NCBI GenBank assembly: GCA_903866255.1
Contig: CAIPMW010000087.1
Coordinates: 54,158-118,157, forward strand
Origin: an uncultured Chlorobiaceae bacterium
Lineage (GTDB): Bacteria; Bacteroidota; Chlorobiia; Chlorobiales; Chlorobiaceae
Direction: 5' to 3'
Length of the DNA: 64,000 nucleotides
The notes below the pieces were generated by a model, which saw only the letters and a list, made by a program, of their open reading frames with translations, ran no database searches and was not told where the DNA came from. Position 1 is the stretch's first letter. Every line of letters starts with the position of its first letter. Shown in pieces: positions 9,905 to 20,205 of this stretch. A program made the translations under genes and the position numbers.

Positions 9905-12832
9905 TTAGTAACCAAAAATATCATCAACTTTCAGCTCTCTGACCGTGCCATATTTCCGCAGAGTTGCCATATCAAGATTTTTTTTGTTGCCAAGCACCAG
10001 CATGACATGCTTTTTGTTGTTGAAATGGCTCTTGTGGAACTGCTCAATATCATTGAGGTTCATACTTCCAGCTCCCTGATAGATATCTTTTCTGATATCG
10101 TGGTCATGCCCAAGCCGGATCGCCTCCTCGTAAGAGAAAAGAATTTCAGTTTTTGTGAGCCGCTCAGTGGAGATTTTCTGCAAAATGCCATTCTGCGCCG
10201 AAGCAAAAAGTTGTGGCGATTTTGGCAGCTCCGCCATCAGGTTGCTGATTCCTTCGAGTGCTTCCGGCAGTTTGTCGGCCTGGGTTCCAATGTAACTGAC
10301 AATATAGTTGTGCTCCTTCTTCTGCTTCGGAGTTTTGAAGACCGAAAAGACAGAGTAGGCAAGCGCCTTGGCTTCGCGCAGCTCCTGGAAGACCACAGAA
10401 GACATGCCTCCACCGTAGTATTCGTTGAAAAGTGTCGAGAGAGGCACAATGGAGGGGTTATACAGCTCATCTCTCGTCAGCAGAATCACCTCGGCCTGTG
10501 TCATATCGTAGTCAACGACATAGACAAGATTGTCGTTCTGTTCAAGATCTTTGTAGGGATCGTTTGCTGGCGGGGTTTTGAATGATGCAGGGTAGTGCCG
10601 GACTGCATGCAGCTCCCTGAGCAGCTCCTCTGAAGAGGCTGGACCGTAGAAGAGCACGCGGTGGCTGTACTGCAAAAGCGACTGTATCTCCTCCAGCAAC
10701 TCTTTCGATGTAACCTTTTCAAGCTCGCTGTTGCTCAGGACGTTGGTGAAGGGTGAAACCGGGCCATACTTGCCATAACTGGTCATGGCCTCAAAGAGTA
10801 TCTTTTTCTTGGAGAGCTTGTCATCAGCACGCTCTTTGATTACTCCAGCTTTCAACTTTTCCAGCGCATCATTGTCAGGACGGGTATCCACCAGAAGTTT
10901 TTCAAGGAGGCGAATAGCCGCTGCAGAGTTTTTCTGAAGTCCCGAGAGTTTCAGATAGACATAGTTATCGGAGGTAAATGCCGAGAAGCTGGCACCAACC
11001 TTGTACAACTCCTGGCTGAACTCTTTTGGCGTAAGTTCCGAGGTGCCAAGATAGGAGAGGTAGTCGAGCGCAAGATCAATTTTTTTGCTGTTATTTTTTC
11101 CAATGTCAAAGACATAGTAGAGCGAGAAAAGCTCGTTTTCACTGTTGTGCAGATAGTGCAGCTTTACTGAAGGGTTAACCTCAAAAAAACCGATATCTTT
11201 TTTGAAGTCAAGAAAAGAGGGGCTGGTCTCCTCAGATTTTTTAGCCAGAATTTGCTCGGCAAACGGTGACGAGGTGTTCCGGTTCACCGTGAGAGGGGTG
11301 ATCGGGGGCTTCTGGATTTTGTTTTCGCTCTCGGGGGTACCATGCTCCTTGAAGATGGCGACATAATTTGAGCTGTAGTGCTTCCGCGCAAAAGAGATCA
11401 GCTCTTCTTTGGTAATCTTCTGGAGGCGATCAATATTGCTGACATGCTCCTGCCATGGCATTCCCCAGACAAAGCTGTCCACGTATGCTTCTACCCTGCC
11501 ACGGTTGGTTTCGTAGAGTTTCAGTTGCTCAACTTTCAGGTCATTGATTGTCGCTTCAAGCAGCCAGTCAGGAAACTTGCCCTCTTTCAGCAGTTCAAGC
11601 TGATCAAGCAGTTCGGTTTGTACCTCTTCGAGGCTCTGTCCCTCTCTCGGTTTTCCGGTGAGAATGTGCGCGGAATAATCTTTCATCATGATGACTGATG
11701 AGGTGGCATCGAGCACTCTCTGCTGCTGGTTCAGGTTGAGGTCAATCAATCCTGCAGTATGGTTGAAGAGAATTTTGTCGACAAGAGTCAGGTAGTCAGC
11801 ATCCAGGCTGTTGACACCATTGAAACGAAAGCCGATAACCAGCTCTTCAGATTCAGGCCCTTTGACCCTGGTAATCAATGGTTTGGTTATTTCATCTTCA
11901 ACAGCCGGGGTAAATGCAGGCAGCTCTTTTGGCTCCAGTACCGAAAACTTCTCATCAATCAACTTGATCATGGCATCGGGCTCAAAATCTCCGGCGATAC
12001 AGAGCGCCATGTTGTTTGGCACATAGTGGCTGCGGTAGTAATCAATAACATTTTTGATAGAGGGATTTTTCAGGTGCTCTGCTTTGCCAATGGTGGTCTG
12101 TGTTCCGTAGGTGTGTTTTTTGAAGAGCCCGGCAAAGAGATTCTCCCATATCTTCCGGCTGTCACTATCCATGGTCATGTTCTTCTCTTCATACACGGTT
12201 TCAAGTTCAGTATGGAAGAGGCGCATAACCGGATTACGGAACCGTTCAGCTTCAATGGTCAGCCAATGGTCAAATTTGTTTGATGGAATATCGTTGACAT
12301 AGACGGTTTGTTCAACCCAGGTGTAGGCATTGGTGCCCTGGGCCCCAATGGAGCTGAGCAGTTTGTCATACTCATTGGGGACGGTAAAGCCAGCCGCCGC
12401 ATTGGAGAGCGAATCAATTTTTTTATAGATCGCCGCCCGTTTTTCAATGTTGGCCGTTGAGCGGTACTCTTCATAGAGATCAGTAATTTTTTGAAGTTCG
12501 ACATGCTCCTTTTCATAATCAAGAGAGCCGAGGGAATCGGTGCCCTTGAAGAGCATGTGCTCCAGATAGTGCGCAAGCCCGGTTGTTTCAGCGGGATCAT
12601 TTTTGCTGCCGGCCCTGACGGCGATGGAGGTGTAGATCCTCGGTTCGTCATGATAGGGGCTCATGTAGATGGTCAGCCCGTTTTTCAGGGTATAGATTCT
12701 GGTGTGAAGAGAGTCGCCGGGAACGGTGGTGTATTGAAGAGGGGTGGTTTCGTGCGTCTTCATAATGGTTGTGCAGGAGATTAAATGCAAAAAAAGTATC
12801 CCGATGATGAACATGGGGATACTGCGTTTCAT
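9905..12832 (-). CDS. M16-family zinc metallopeptidase, predicted lipoprotein
   Basis: This is a large (975-residue) insulinase/pitrilysin-type peptidase with two tandem M16 halves. The inverted zinc motif HxxEH is at residues 88-92 ([11 protein letters not shown]), with the downstream glutamate helix in [13 protein letters not shown]. The second half (from about residue 540) has no HxxEH, as usual for the inactive partner half. The N-terminus is a lipoprotein signal with Cys20 in HLISC, which supports the ATG at 12832; an ATG at 12862 and a TTG at 12865 are alternatives. It probably acts in the periplasm on peptides or small proteins. It is first in a likely transcript with the LptG-type permease and SAM hydrolase genes. 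Confidence 0.9.
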   Translation of the reverse strand: MKRSIPMFIIGILFLHLISCTTIMKTHETTPLQYTTVPGDSLHTRIYTLKNGLTIYMSPYHDEPRIYTSIAVRAGSKNDPAETTGLAHYLEHMLFKGTDSLGSLDYEKEHVELQKITDLYEEYRSTANIEKRAAIYKKIDSLSNAAAGFTVPNEYDKLLSSIGAQGTNAYTWVEQTVYVNDIPSNKFDHWLTIEAERFRNPVMRLFHTELETVYEEKNMTMDSDSRKIWENLFAGLFKKHTYGTQTTIGKAEHLKNPSIKNVIDYYRSHYVPNNMALCIAGDFEPDAMIKLIDEKFSVLEPKELPAFTPAVEDEITKPLITRVKGPESEELVIGFRFNGVNSLDADYLTLVDKILFNHTAGLIDLNLNQQQRVLDATSSVIMMKDYSAHILTGKPREGQSLEEVQTELLDQLELLKEGKFPDWLLEATINDLKVEQLKLYETNRGRVEAYVDSFVWGMPWQEHVSNIDRLQKITKEELISFARKHYSSNYVAIFKEHGTPESENKIQKPPITPLTVNRNTSSPFAEQILAKKSEETSPSFLDFKKDIGFFEVNPSVKLHYLHNSENELFSLYYVFDIGKNNSKKIDLALDYLSYLGTSELTPKEFSQELYKVGASFSAFTSDNYVYLKLSGLQKNSAAAIRLLEKLLVDTRPDNDALEKLKAGVIKERADDKLSKKKILFEAMTSYGKYGPVSPFTNVLSNSELEKVTSKELLEEIQSLLQYSHRVLFYGPASSEELLRELHAVRHYPASFKTPPANDPYKDLEQNDNLVYVVDYDMTQAEVILLTRDELYNPSIVPLSTLFNEYYGGGMSSVVFQELREAKALAYSVFSVFKTPKQKKEHNYIVSYIGTQADKLPEALEGISNLMAELPKSPQLFASAQNGILQKISTERLTKTEILFSYEEAIRLGHDHDIRKDIYQGAGSMNLNDIEQFHKSHFNNKKHVMLVLGNKKNLDMATLRKYGTVRELKVDDIFGY

Positions 12833-12865
12833 GGGTAAAGCAAATTGAACATTATCTTGCATCAA

Positions 12866-13257
12866 AAAAAGAAAATAATGGGATTAAAAGCAGATAATTG
12901 CAACCACGGCATGAATCTTGTCAAAAGTATACGGACGCATCTACCCCAACCTTAATTCTTGAAATTTATTGCCAGGTAGTAGAGACTCCTTTTCTTGATT
13001 TTCTGGTATAGTTCTACAAAGGTAATATCAAATAACAAGTTGTGGTTGCTGTGTTGTAATGATGTTATAATAACCTTGAAATCGGCCAATACGAACCCTT
13101 GAAAACAATTAACCCGAATATAACAATATGTGTCAATCTCTCAGGGTTGAAAGAGCTGATCCAGGCTTTTCAGGAAGTTCATTGTGTATATTGATGGCTT
13201 TTGCAATTTGCTGTATGTGCAGTGGAGGCATATTACTGAAAGCTGGATACTGAAAAA
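12866..13257. other. Intergenic region without a supported gene
   Basis: This 392-base gap separates the starts of the M16 gene and the end of the MFS gene. I see no RNA gene or strong hairpin. A 41-residue open frame (13128-13253, plus strand) ends in a hydrophobic Cys-rich segment but has no ribosome-binding site, so I do not call it. Confidence 0.5.
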
Positions 13258-14577
13258 TCATATTTCCATATACTCCCCTCCATAACCCCGTCCCGGAGAC
13301 TTGATGCGCACGTATACAGCGGCAAGCATGACCAGTGCGTTGATTGCTCCGACAACAATGAAGGGTGCTTTCGGGCTCATGGAGTCAAAAAGCCGTCCAG
13401 TGATGGTGGTGATGACAAGAATTCCGATGGCGCCGCTGATATTGAAGATGCCGATGACCGATCCACGCTCTGCCTTGGGAGCCTCCTGCCCAATCAGTGA
13501 CTGCGCTCCAAGGAACGAACTGATCTGCCCGATGCCGAGCAGCACAAAAAAGATAATGGCGCCGGACTCATGCGGATTGCCGATCATTCCCAGTGAGAGG
13601 TAGCCGATGCTGGCCAGAGTCATGCAGATAATCAGGGCGGTGACCCGGTTCCATCGGTCAATCAGCGGCCCGATCACCGGAGCCCAGAGCAGCGCGGCAC
13701 CCTGCGAGATAATGAAAATCATCATCCCTTTTTTTACTGCTTCAGCCGGCGCCATACCCATTGCAATGCCTGCGGTTGTTCCCCATAGCGGCAGAAAGGT
13801 TCCGATAATGGATTGATCTCCGCGTGCCACAAAGGCTGCCGCATAGGAGAGCAGAATTCTTGGATTGTTTGCGCAATTCATACTGCTGCACAGAAGGGCG
13901 CGAAGAGAAGGGCGATCCTCCTTTTTCACCGCAGCCCCCCCCTTAAGGCCAAAACCAACAACTCCTGACGAAACAAGTGCAATACCTGCAACAGCGAGGT
14001 GGGTGTAAAGCCCTGCATCATTTCCGCTGAACCCTTTCACGATCAACTTCTGTGGCAATCCACCAAAAAAGCTGTTGAGCGCAACTATGCCGAGGCCATT
14101 AAGAAACCCTGTTATAGCGATCAGTTTACCTCTGGAACGTTCAGCAGGGTAGTCAATCATGACGGTGGACAGCCCCCCGGTGACAGCAACAATGCCGAGG
14201 GCGTAGATCATCCTGTAGAGTGTCAGGTCGGCAACAGAGCGAGAGAGAGGGTAGAGCCCGTAAGCAAGTGCAAGGAGGAGAAATCCGGCGCTGTACACAG
14301 GCCTCCTCCCGATTCTATCCATCAGTACCCCGGCAGGCACAAAAAAGAGCAGAGTGACAATCTCTGTCCAGAAGACAAGATCGCCGCTGATGGCCCCCTG
14401 AAGTGAGGTTGGTATTTTAAGGTGTTCGTTGAGGATATAGGCCTGTCCGACAGAGATAAAGGTTACAAGGCCGATGGAGAAAAAGGCGGCATAAAGATAC
14501 GCGACACCGTGGCGGGGCAGCACTGAAGGTGCAAGAGCGATAGGGCCGATAGAGTGAGAAGATACTGCTTTGATCAT
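13258..14577 (-). CDS. Major facilitator superfamily transporter
   Basis: This 439-residue membrane protein has about twelve hydrophobic segments. The MFS loop 2-3 motif appears as GVLMDRIGRRPVYSAG, with a related motif in the second half (GPLIDRWNRVTALI). The substrate cannot be read from the sequence. It stands alone on the minus strand, divergent from the small Lys/Ala-rich protein gene. A drug or metabolite exporter is the most common role for this type. Confidence 0.88.
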   Translation of the reverse strand: MIKAVSSHSIGPIALAPSVLPRHGVAYLYAAFFSIGLVTFISVGQAYILNEHLKIPTSLQGAISGDLVFWTEIVTLLFFVPAGVLMDRIGRRPVYSAGFLLLALAYGLYPLSRSVADLTLYRMIYALGIVAVTGGLSTVMIDYPAERSRGKLIAITGFLNGLGIVALNSFFGGLPQKLIVKGFSGNDAGLYTHLAVAGIALVSSGVVGFGLKGGAAVKKEDRPSLRALLCSSMNCANNPRILLSYAAAFVARGDQSIIGTFLPLWGTTAGIAMGMAPAEAVKKGMMIFIISQGAALLWAPVIGPLIDRWNRVTALIICMTLASIGYLSLGMIGNPHESGAIIFFVLLGIGQISSFLGAQSLIGQEAPKAERGSVIGIFNISGAIGILVITTITGRLFDSMSPKAPFIVVGAINALVMLAAVYVRIKSPGRGYGGEYMEI

Positions 14578-14730
14578 TGTTATGGCTACTGCTTCAGGCC
14601 TTTTGAAAAAACTTCAACGGTCAAAAGAATTTTTGAAAGGAATTCATACGGAGTGCGTACTACTTAATGAGAAGTGGATTGCTTCGTTTTCTATTGGGTG
14701 TTTTCAACTAAAAATAAAATAAAAGAAGTT

Positions 14731-14970
14731 ATGAAAAAGAATCTTATCGCTGGTGTTGTTTTCTCTCTTGCTGTTACTGGCCTTTTTGGTGGTGTATCTT
14801 TTGCGGAAGCTCCCAAGGCTGAAGTGAAAGCCGCAGCTCCTGCTGCAGAGGCTGCAGCCCCTGTTAAGAAAGCCAAGAAAGCAGTTGTGAAGAAAGATGC
14901 CAAGAAAGATGCAGAGAAGAAAGGCGAAGCAAAGAAAGGTGAAGTCAAGAAAGAAGAAGTAAAAAAGTAA
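14731..14970 (+). CDS. Small exported Lys/Ala-rich protein
   Basis: This 79-residue protein starts with a signal peptide (MKKNLIAGVVFSLAVTGLF, probable cleavage after VSFA). The mature part is almost only Ala, Lys, Glu, Pro and Val, with repeated KKDAKKDAEKKGE-like units and a strong positive charge. I chose the ATG at 14731; the frame is open upstream but without signal-peptide character. No domain is recognised. Similar low-complexity basic proteins occur in the periplasm of Gram-negative bacteria, where function is unknown. A strong stem-loop lies about 90 bases downstream. Confidence 0.7.
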   Translation: MKKNLIAGVVFSLAVTGLFGGVSFAEAPKAEVKAAAPAAEAAAPVKKAKKAVVKKDAKKDAEKKGEAKKGEVKKEEVKK

Positions 14971-15060
14971 GGCAGGTTTATCTTCTGATGCTGTATCAGC
15001 AAAAACAGGTGGCTTTCTGTGGCGCCTCGAAGTTTGACTGTTGATGCATCTCTGTCTGTT

Positions 15061-15088
15061 CAGAAAAGCCCTCTTGTGGGCTTTTCTG
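15061..15088 (+). terminator. Perfect stem-loop, probable terminator
   Basis: CAGAAAAGCCC and GGGCTTTTCTG form a perfect 11-bp stem with a 6-base loop. It follows the Lys/Ala-rich protein gene. The T-run is inside the stem arm instead of after it, so it may also work as a transcript-stabilising hairpin. Confidence 0.6.
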
Positions 15089-15109
15089 CATTACAGGTAA
15101 TTATACGGC

Positions 15110-17110
15110 ATGATTACATCAAACCTGTGCAGTTCAACGGCGCTGAAGAGCAGAGCGAGACCATTAGCCTCAACTAACAAATGGAGCAAGTCGTTGGAGT
15201 CATTCTTGTGCTGCGCCGTTTACGCCATCTGCGATAAAACCAGAGCCACCAGTTGCTGGCTAAAAGCCTGCGCAACAGGTTCCACCTCTAACGCAAACGG
15301 ATAGAAAATTCAAAATTCCGGATTCGTTAACGAGTAAAAGCGTTTCACCAAAAAAAAATAATCCAGCACAGAGTAATGATGCAAAGGGTCGCACACAACA
15401 ACCTCCTGATGACGGTTCACCGGATTGAAACCTCGCAACACCAAAACTGACCAGAGCATAAACGATTGAAGAAGAATACATACTGAAATATTGCAAAGAG
15501 CATCAGCTTGGCGAATGCGGGATGAGAGGGTGTCCCTTGGGGTAGACCCGACAACCGGTAGCGGGTAGCCATCAAGGTGCTGCATTCGCACTATGCCGAG
15601 CAAAAGAAGATTCGCGACCGTTTTCTTGTGGAGGCGCAGTCGCTTGCAAAGCTTGATCACCTCGACATTGTGATGCTGATTGACTACAATGCTGAGAAGC
15701 TGGTGCTGGTGCAGCAGTACATTGACGGGGTGGATCTTGAAAAGTACATCACGCATCATCGCGGCCCGATTCCTGAATAGGCTGCAAAGGTGCTCTTCTG
15801 CAAGCTGCTGGAGGCTTTTGCCTACGTGCACCAGAGCGGCGTTATCCATCGCGACATCAAGCCTGCCAATATCCTGATGACCAAAGGCAACCATATCAAG
15901 GTGGTGGATTTCGGTATAGCGAAAGACACTGAAGCTGGTCGCGATACCATGACCAGCACTCGCATGGGAACGTTGGTCTACATGAGCCCGCAGCAGATCA
16001 AGAGCAAGCCGGGTGAAAAGATAGACTACCGTACCGACATCTATTCGCTGGGTGTACTGCTGCATCAGATGCTGACGGGCAAAGCACCCTATGATACCGA
16101 TAAGGAGTCTGACTTTGATATTTCCCAAAAAATCGTGTATGAGCCACTGCCGAGGATGAAGAGCATCTACGAGTATGTGTCGCCGGGGATGCAGGCGGTT
16201 GTTGACAAGGCAACGGCAAAGGATCGTGCCAAACGTTATCAGAGTTGCAAGGAGTTCATGCAGGCTATCAAGGCGCTCAAGCCTGCGCCATCATCAGCGG
16301 AGTCTGACTGGAGGGAGGGGCTGCGCGATATCGTCCGTGACAAGCGGGTTATTGCCGGGGTGGTGATGGTTCTGCTGGTTGCGCTTGGCGTGTTCGGGTT
16401 CAGTCGTGCGACAAGGAAGGTGGAAGCGCCAGTTGAGGCACCGGTAGCTGTCAGTCCACCGTCTGTGCCTGCGGAAACTCCTGCGTCACCAGCTCCAGTT
16501 GTCCCGGAACCCGCACCTGCTGTACTCGCACCAGAACCGGATCTCCAGTTGAAAATAGGCGATCATTATCAGGGAGGCATAATCTTCTATATTCTGAAAC
16601 CAGGCGACCGAGGGTACGACCAGAATCAACAGCATGGCTTGATTGCCGCCAAACATGACATCATCAAAACATATACCGACGAGTGGGGACGGGAAGTCAT
16701 ACACGGATGCCTATAGCTGGAGCACGAATCAGTGCAACAATGAAAACGAAAAAGATTATGCGTGGCAACGTGTTGGCGGCACTGACACTGCAATCGCTAC
16801 AGGTGTGCAAAATACGAAAAGGATACTTAATAAATATCCATCTTCCCGTTATCCGAACAGTGCGGCAGCGGTAGCTCGTGCCTACTCAGGTGGAGGCTAT
16901 CACGACTGGTATTTGCCGAGTAAAGATGAATTGGCGCAACTATATCGCAATAAAAGTGCTGTTGGCGTTTTTTCTGCTACCTACTGGAGTTCCTCGGAGA
17001 GAGGTGCACAGGACGCCTGGGACCAGTACTTTGGTGACGGGCAGCATTTCAACTTCGTCTGCAATAAGTACGTCATCTCCAGTCGAGTTCGAGCTGTTCG
17101 GGCTTTTTAA
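15110..17110 (+). pseudogene. Decayed Ser/Thr protein kinase with C-terminal DUF1566 domain
   Basis: Several frames together spell one Hanks-type kinase. The fullest part has HRDIKPANI (catalytic loop), VDFGIAKD (DFG) and MGTLVYMSPQQ (activation and P+1 loops). A membrane segment follows (about 16345-16395), then a Pro/Ala-rich linker and a DUF1566-type domain ending SSRVRAVRAF. Breaks: TAG at 15778-15780 inside PIPE/AAKVLF where Glu (GAG) would fit; a frame change near 15556-15567 between GVDPTTG and VAIKVL; another within the Gly-rich loop (LGECGM then RVSLGV); TAA near 15459; a TGA further upstream; and a shift near 16682-16695, a G-rich run, joining KTYTDEW to GKSYTDAYSWS. Upstream to 15110, Pro-rich and Cys-containing fragments look like the N-terminal ribbon and linker. 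It is almost surely non-functional. Confidence 0.8.
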
Positions 17111-17111
17111 A

Positions 17112-17137
17112 GGTCGTTTCGGCTACGCTCAACGACC
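17112..17137. repeat. REP-like palindrome
   Basis: GGTCGTT and AACGACC form a 7-bp stem around the loop TCGGCTACGCTC, directly after the kinase pseudogene. Sequences of the form CGTTGAGCGTAGCCGAAACG are, to my knowledge, frequent dispersed repeats in Chlorobi and Bacteroidetes genomes. I find only this copy in the window. Confidence 0.45.
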
Positions 17138-17314
17138 GGTCGGTGCCACGAGCAGCGCAAAGCGCGTATCGAAGTGGTCGACGGATTGTTTGCGTTGATC
17201 AGGCAGCAGATTTCAAGGCTGCAGGAGTTATGAACCATGATGTTTTTCATATTTGCTGAATAATACCTATACTTCTGCCACAAATGTATGCATTCAACAA
17301 AAGAGGAATACAGG

Positions 17315-17548
17315 ATGATGGCAAGCACTTCAATAAGAATCAATCAGGGGCTTTACGAGCAAGCCAGGCAAGACGCTCTACTTGAGCATCGTTCTATTTC
17401 GGGTCAGATAGAGTTTTGGGCACGGGTAGGTCGGGCGGCGCTTGACAACCCGGATTTGCCGGTCAGTTTTGTTGCAGAGTCGTTAGCATCTTTAGCCGAA
17501 CCCAGGGATCACCCTACACCGTTTGTGCCCCGGAGTGCCAGGCAATGA
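17315..17548 (+). CDS. ParD-like antitoxin
   Basis: This 77-residue protein begins MMASTSIRINQGLYEQARQ, a ribbon-helix-helix type N-terminus, followed by RSISGQIEFWARVGRAAL, characteristic of the ParD-like antitoxin family (PF11903). The start at 17315 is supported by AGAGGA 7 bases upstream. Its stop overlaps the start of the RelE-like toxin gene in an ATGA, indicating translational coupling. It is expected to bind the toxin and repress the promoter of the pair. Confidence 0.82.
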   Translation: MMASTSIRINQGLYEQARQDALLEHRSISGQIEFWARVGRAALDNPDLPVSFVAESLASLAEPRDHPTPFVPRSARQ

Positions 17549-17823
17549 CCTGGTCCGTCCTGCAAACGCGAAGATTCGCACGACAATACAAAAAACTTCA
17601 CTACAACACCGCTGCTGATGTAGACACTGCTGTTGAAAAGGTACAGCAAAGCCCTGATATCGGGGAACGAAAAAAGGGTGATTTGGCAGCACTGTACGTT
17701 TATAAGTTTCGCAGCTCAGGCCAGGTGTATTTGCTTGGCTATTCGCTGGATGAAAGAGTTCGGCTGGTTTACCTTGAAGCCGTTGGGTCACATGAAAACT
17801 TTTATCGGGATTTGAAACGATAA
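17545..17823 (+). CDS. RelE/ParE-superfamily toxin
   Basis: This 92-residue protein starts TWSVLQTRRFARQYKKL and ends in the beta-hairpin YLLGYSLDERVRLVYLEAVGSHENFYRDLKR, a layout typical of the RelE/ParE fold. The family either cleaves ribosome-bound mRNA or inhibits gyrase; the sequence does not show which. It is coupled by a 4-base overlap to the ParD-like antitoxin gene. Both genes appear intact, unlike the neighbouring kinase pseudogene. Confidence 0.82.
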   Translation: MTWSVLQTRRFARQYKKLHYNTAADVDTAVEKVQQSPDIGERKKGDLAALYVYKFRSSGQVYLLGYSLDERVRLVYLEAVGSHENFYRDLKR

Positions 17824-17957
17824 TTGGCAAAGGTGGTTACTTCCAAAGTGGTAATCACCATTTCAGATAGTCAAAAGCGTTGCGTACTTTCGCGGAAAGG
17901 GTTCTGATTCTCTTCCGACAAGACAAGATACTGTTAACATACAAGATGTAGAGATTC

Positions 17958-18668
17958 GTGTCAACAATACAACCAAAAGCAGTCATCCTTCTCAGTGGCG
18001 GTATGGACAGCCTTGTCACCACAGCAATTGCTCATGCCGAAGGCTTTGCGCTGGCGGCCATGCACGTCAATTACGGGCAGCGAACCTGGCAGAGGGAGTT
18101 GGAGTCGTTTCGCTCAATCTGTAACCATTACAACATAGAGCAGCGTCTTGAGGTCAATGCGGATTTTCTGGCCCGGATTGGTGGCTCCTCCCTGACCGAC
18201 TACTCCATGCCAGTGGGTGGTGCTGATCTTCAGGGATCATCAATTCCCACCAGCTATGTGCCGTTTCGCAATGCAGGTTTTCTTTCGATGGCGGTGAGTT
18301 GGTCCGAGGTTATTGGAGCGGAGAAGATTTTTATCGGGGCGGTGGAGGAGGACTCTTCCGGTTATCCTGACTGCAGAAAAGTATTCTACGACGCGTTCAA
18401 TACGGTTATCTCACTTGGAACGAAACCGGAGACCGATATTGAGATACTTACGCCATTGATTGAGATGCAGAAATCTGATATTGTCCGCAAGGGGATGGAG
18501 CTGGGTGCGCCGTTCAATCTGAGCTGGTCATGCTATAAAAGCGAGGGGAGGGCGTGTGGTCTCTGCGACAGTTGTGCCCGGCGGCTTCGTGCTTTTGAGC
18601 TTGTGGGTCTGGCCGATCCGATTGATTATGAAGAGCGTCCGCTGTATATTCGGAAAAGCATTTTTTAA
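17958..18668 (+). CDS. queC: 7-cyano-7-deazaguanine synthase
   Basis: This 236-residue enzyme converts carboxydeazaguanine to preQ0 with ATP and ammonia, a step of queuosine tRNA modification. The PP-loop SGGMDS (residues 13-18) binds ATP. The C-terminal zinc site is visible as [18 protein letters not shown]. The start is a GTG at 17958. It is the first of four closely spaced rightward genes, followed after 15 bases by the CPBP gene. queA, a later step of the same pathway, is elsewhere in this window at 27683. Confidence 0.95.
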   Translation: MSTIQPKAVILLSGGMDSLVTTAIAHAEGFALAAMHVNYGQRTWQRELESFRSICNHYNIEQRLEVNADFLARIGGSSLTDYSMPVGGADLQGSSIPTSYVPFRNAGFLSMAVSWSEVIGAEKIFIGAVEEDSSGYPDCRKVFYDAFNTVISLGTKPETDIEILTPLIEMQKSDIVRKGMELGAPFNLSWSCYKSEGRACGLCDSCARRLRAFELVGLADPIDYEERPLYIRKSIF

Positions 18669-18683
18669 TCTCATTATTCAATT

Positions 18684-19379
18684 ATGAAATCGATCAAATC
18701 GTTGAGTTCAAGCATTTCAGCTTCAGAGTCGCTCAAGGCACGGCTGACTCTTTCGTTCTCGCTTATGGGGGCGATCTGGATTGTGGGTCTTATTGGTCAT
18801 TTTACACCACTTCTGGAGTGGCCAGCGCTTTTTCTCTATCTTTTTGGTTCAATTGGTCTGGTGCTTTATCGGGGAAACAAGCTGGGTGAGTGGCAGAAGA
18901 TGTATCTTGCCGGGGGGAATTTGAAAAAGTCCCTGAAGTGGGGCGGCATTGCTGGCGCTCTGCTTTTTGCCATGGATATCATCAACACCGTGATGTATTA
19001 CAAAAATGGCGGAGCGCCCATGGCCGGAATGGAGTTTATCCTGGTGAACGGTTCATTGCTCTATCTCTTTCCGATACTGATTCTCGCAGAAGAGTTCCTT
19101 TGGCGGGGCATAATGTTTTCTGCCATGATTGAAAAAGGAGTCAACAAGCATCTTACGGTTTTTCTGACAACAATTTTTTATGTTCTCAACCACTTTGCGG
19201 TGGCACCTGTCGGTATGCAGGAGCGGGCGCTGATGGGGATGATGGCTTTCCCGATTGGCATTTTGGGAGGATACCTTGTTCTGAAAACCAAAAATATCTG
19301 GGGTAGTGTTCTGGTCCATATTACAACCATGCTTTCTATGGTGCTTGATATTTTTGTTATTCCACAACTGATCCGTTGA
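18684..19379 (+). CDS. CPBP-family intramembrane metalloprotease
   Basis: This 231-residue membrane protein has about seven hydrophobic segments. The CPBP (CAAX/Abi) motifs are present: EEFLWRG (EExxxR), then LNHFAV and a final VLVHITT with the conserved histidines. Family members act as intramembrane proteases or bacteriocin self-immunity proteins; the substrate here is unknown. It sits between queC and trpA with gaps of 15 and 16 bases, so it is probably co-transcribed, although no functional link is obvious. Confidence 0.86.
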   Translation: MKSIKSLSSSISASESLKARLTLSFSLMGAIWIVGLIGHFTPLLEWPALFLYLFGSIGLVLYRGNKLGEWQKMYLAGGNLKKSLKWGGIAGALLFAMDIINTVMYYKNGGAPMAGMEFILVNGSLLYLFPILILAEEFLWRGIMFSAMIEKGVNKHLTVFLTTIFYVLNHFAVAPVGMQERALMGMMAFPIGILGGYLVLKTKNIWGSVLVHITTMLSMVLDIFVIPQLIR

Positions 19380-19395
19380 TTGACCAAACCTTTCC

Positions 19396-20199
19396 ATGTT
19401 CCAAAATCGCATTACCACCCTGTTGCATCAGGATAAGAAACTGCTGATAGCCTACATTATGCCTGAGTTTCCGGTTGTTGGCTCAACTTTGCCAGTGCTT
19501 GAAGCGCTTGAGGAGAGCGGTGCTGATATTGTGGAACTTGGTATGCCCTTTTCGGATCCGATTGGTGATGGTCCGGTGATTCAGGAGGCGGCACATACCG
19601 CTCTTCGTAACGGTGTTACCATCAAACATCTCCTTGAGCTGGTACGGCGTGCCCGCCAGGGTGAGGGGTGCAGGCCTGTCAACGTTCCAATTCTGCTGAT
19701 GGGCTACTGTAATCCGGTGATTGCCTACGGCATTGATGCGTTTTTGCATGATGCGGTGGCGGCTGGTGTTGACGGGCTGCTGATACCTGATTTTCCACCC
19801 GAGGAGGCTGCTGATTTTCTCCAGAAGGCTAAAAGTGTTGGTCTGACGGTGGTCTTTCTTGTCTCTCCGGTTACTCCCCCGGAGCGAATTGAGCTGATTG
19901 ACTCGCTTTCAACCGATTTCTCCTACTGCCTTGCCGTCAATGGAACAACTGGTACCGCAAAGCTCTCCGAGGTGGCATCAGAGGATGCGGTTGATGAGTA
20001 TCTGAAAAGAGTACGCCAGCATACCCGCAAAAAATTTGTTGTCGGATTTGGCATCAAGGACAGGGCTCGTGTTGAGTCAATGTGGGCGCTGGCTGATGGT
20101 GCGGTTGTCGGCACAGCACTGTTGCAGCACATCGCACCCGCATCGACTCCTGAAGCGTGCGCCACCCTTGCAGGGGAGTTCTGGAGAACGCTCCGGTAG
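19396..20199 (+). CDS. trpA: Tryptophan synthase alpha chain
   Basis: This 267-residue TIM-barrel enzyme splits indole-3-glycerol phosphate to indole for the TrpB subunit. The catalytic Glu47 (VELGMPF) and Asp58 (PIGDGP) are present, as is the phosphate-binding end GFGIKD. trpB is not adjacent in this window. The glycosyltransferase gene follows after 6 bases. Confidence 0.96.
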   Translation: MFQNRITTLLHQDKKLLIAYIMPEFPVVGSTLPVLEALEESGADIVELGMPFSDPIGDGPVIQEAAHTALRNGVTIKHLLELVRRARQGEGCRPVNVPILLMGYCNPVIAYGIDAFLHDAVAAGVDGLLIPDFPPEEAADFLQKAKSVGLTVVFLVSPVTPPERIELIDSLSTDFSYCLAVNGTTGTAKLSEVASEDAVDEYLKRVRQHTRKKFVVGFGIKDRARVESMWALADGAVVGTALLQHIAPASTPEACATLAGEFWRTLR

Positions 20200-20205
20200 C
20201 CCTCT

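Noticed and set aside
9740..10585. 281-codon open frame on the plus strand
   Set aside because: It is antisense to the M16 peptidase and LptG-type genes, which have clear motifs; no protein family is visible in it.
13128..13253. 41-residue ORF with hydrophobic Cys-rich end
   Set aside because: No ribosome-binding site and no coding-like composition in its first half.
15778..15780. TAG inside the kinase as a recoded (pyrrolysine) codon
   Set aside because: The same gene also has several frame changes and further stops, so simple decay explains it.
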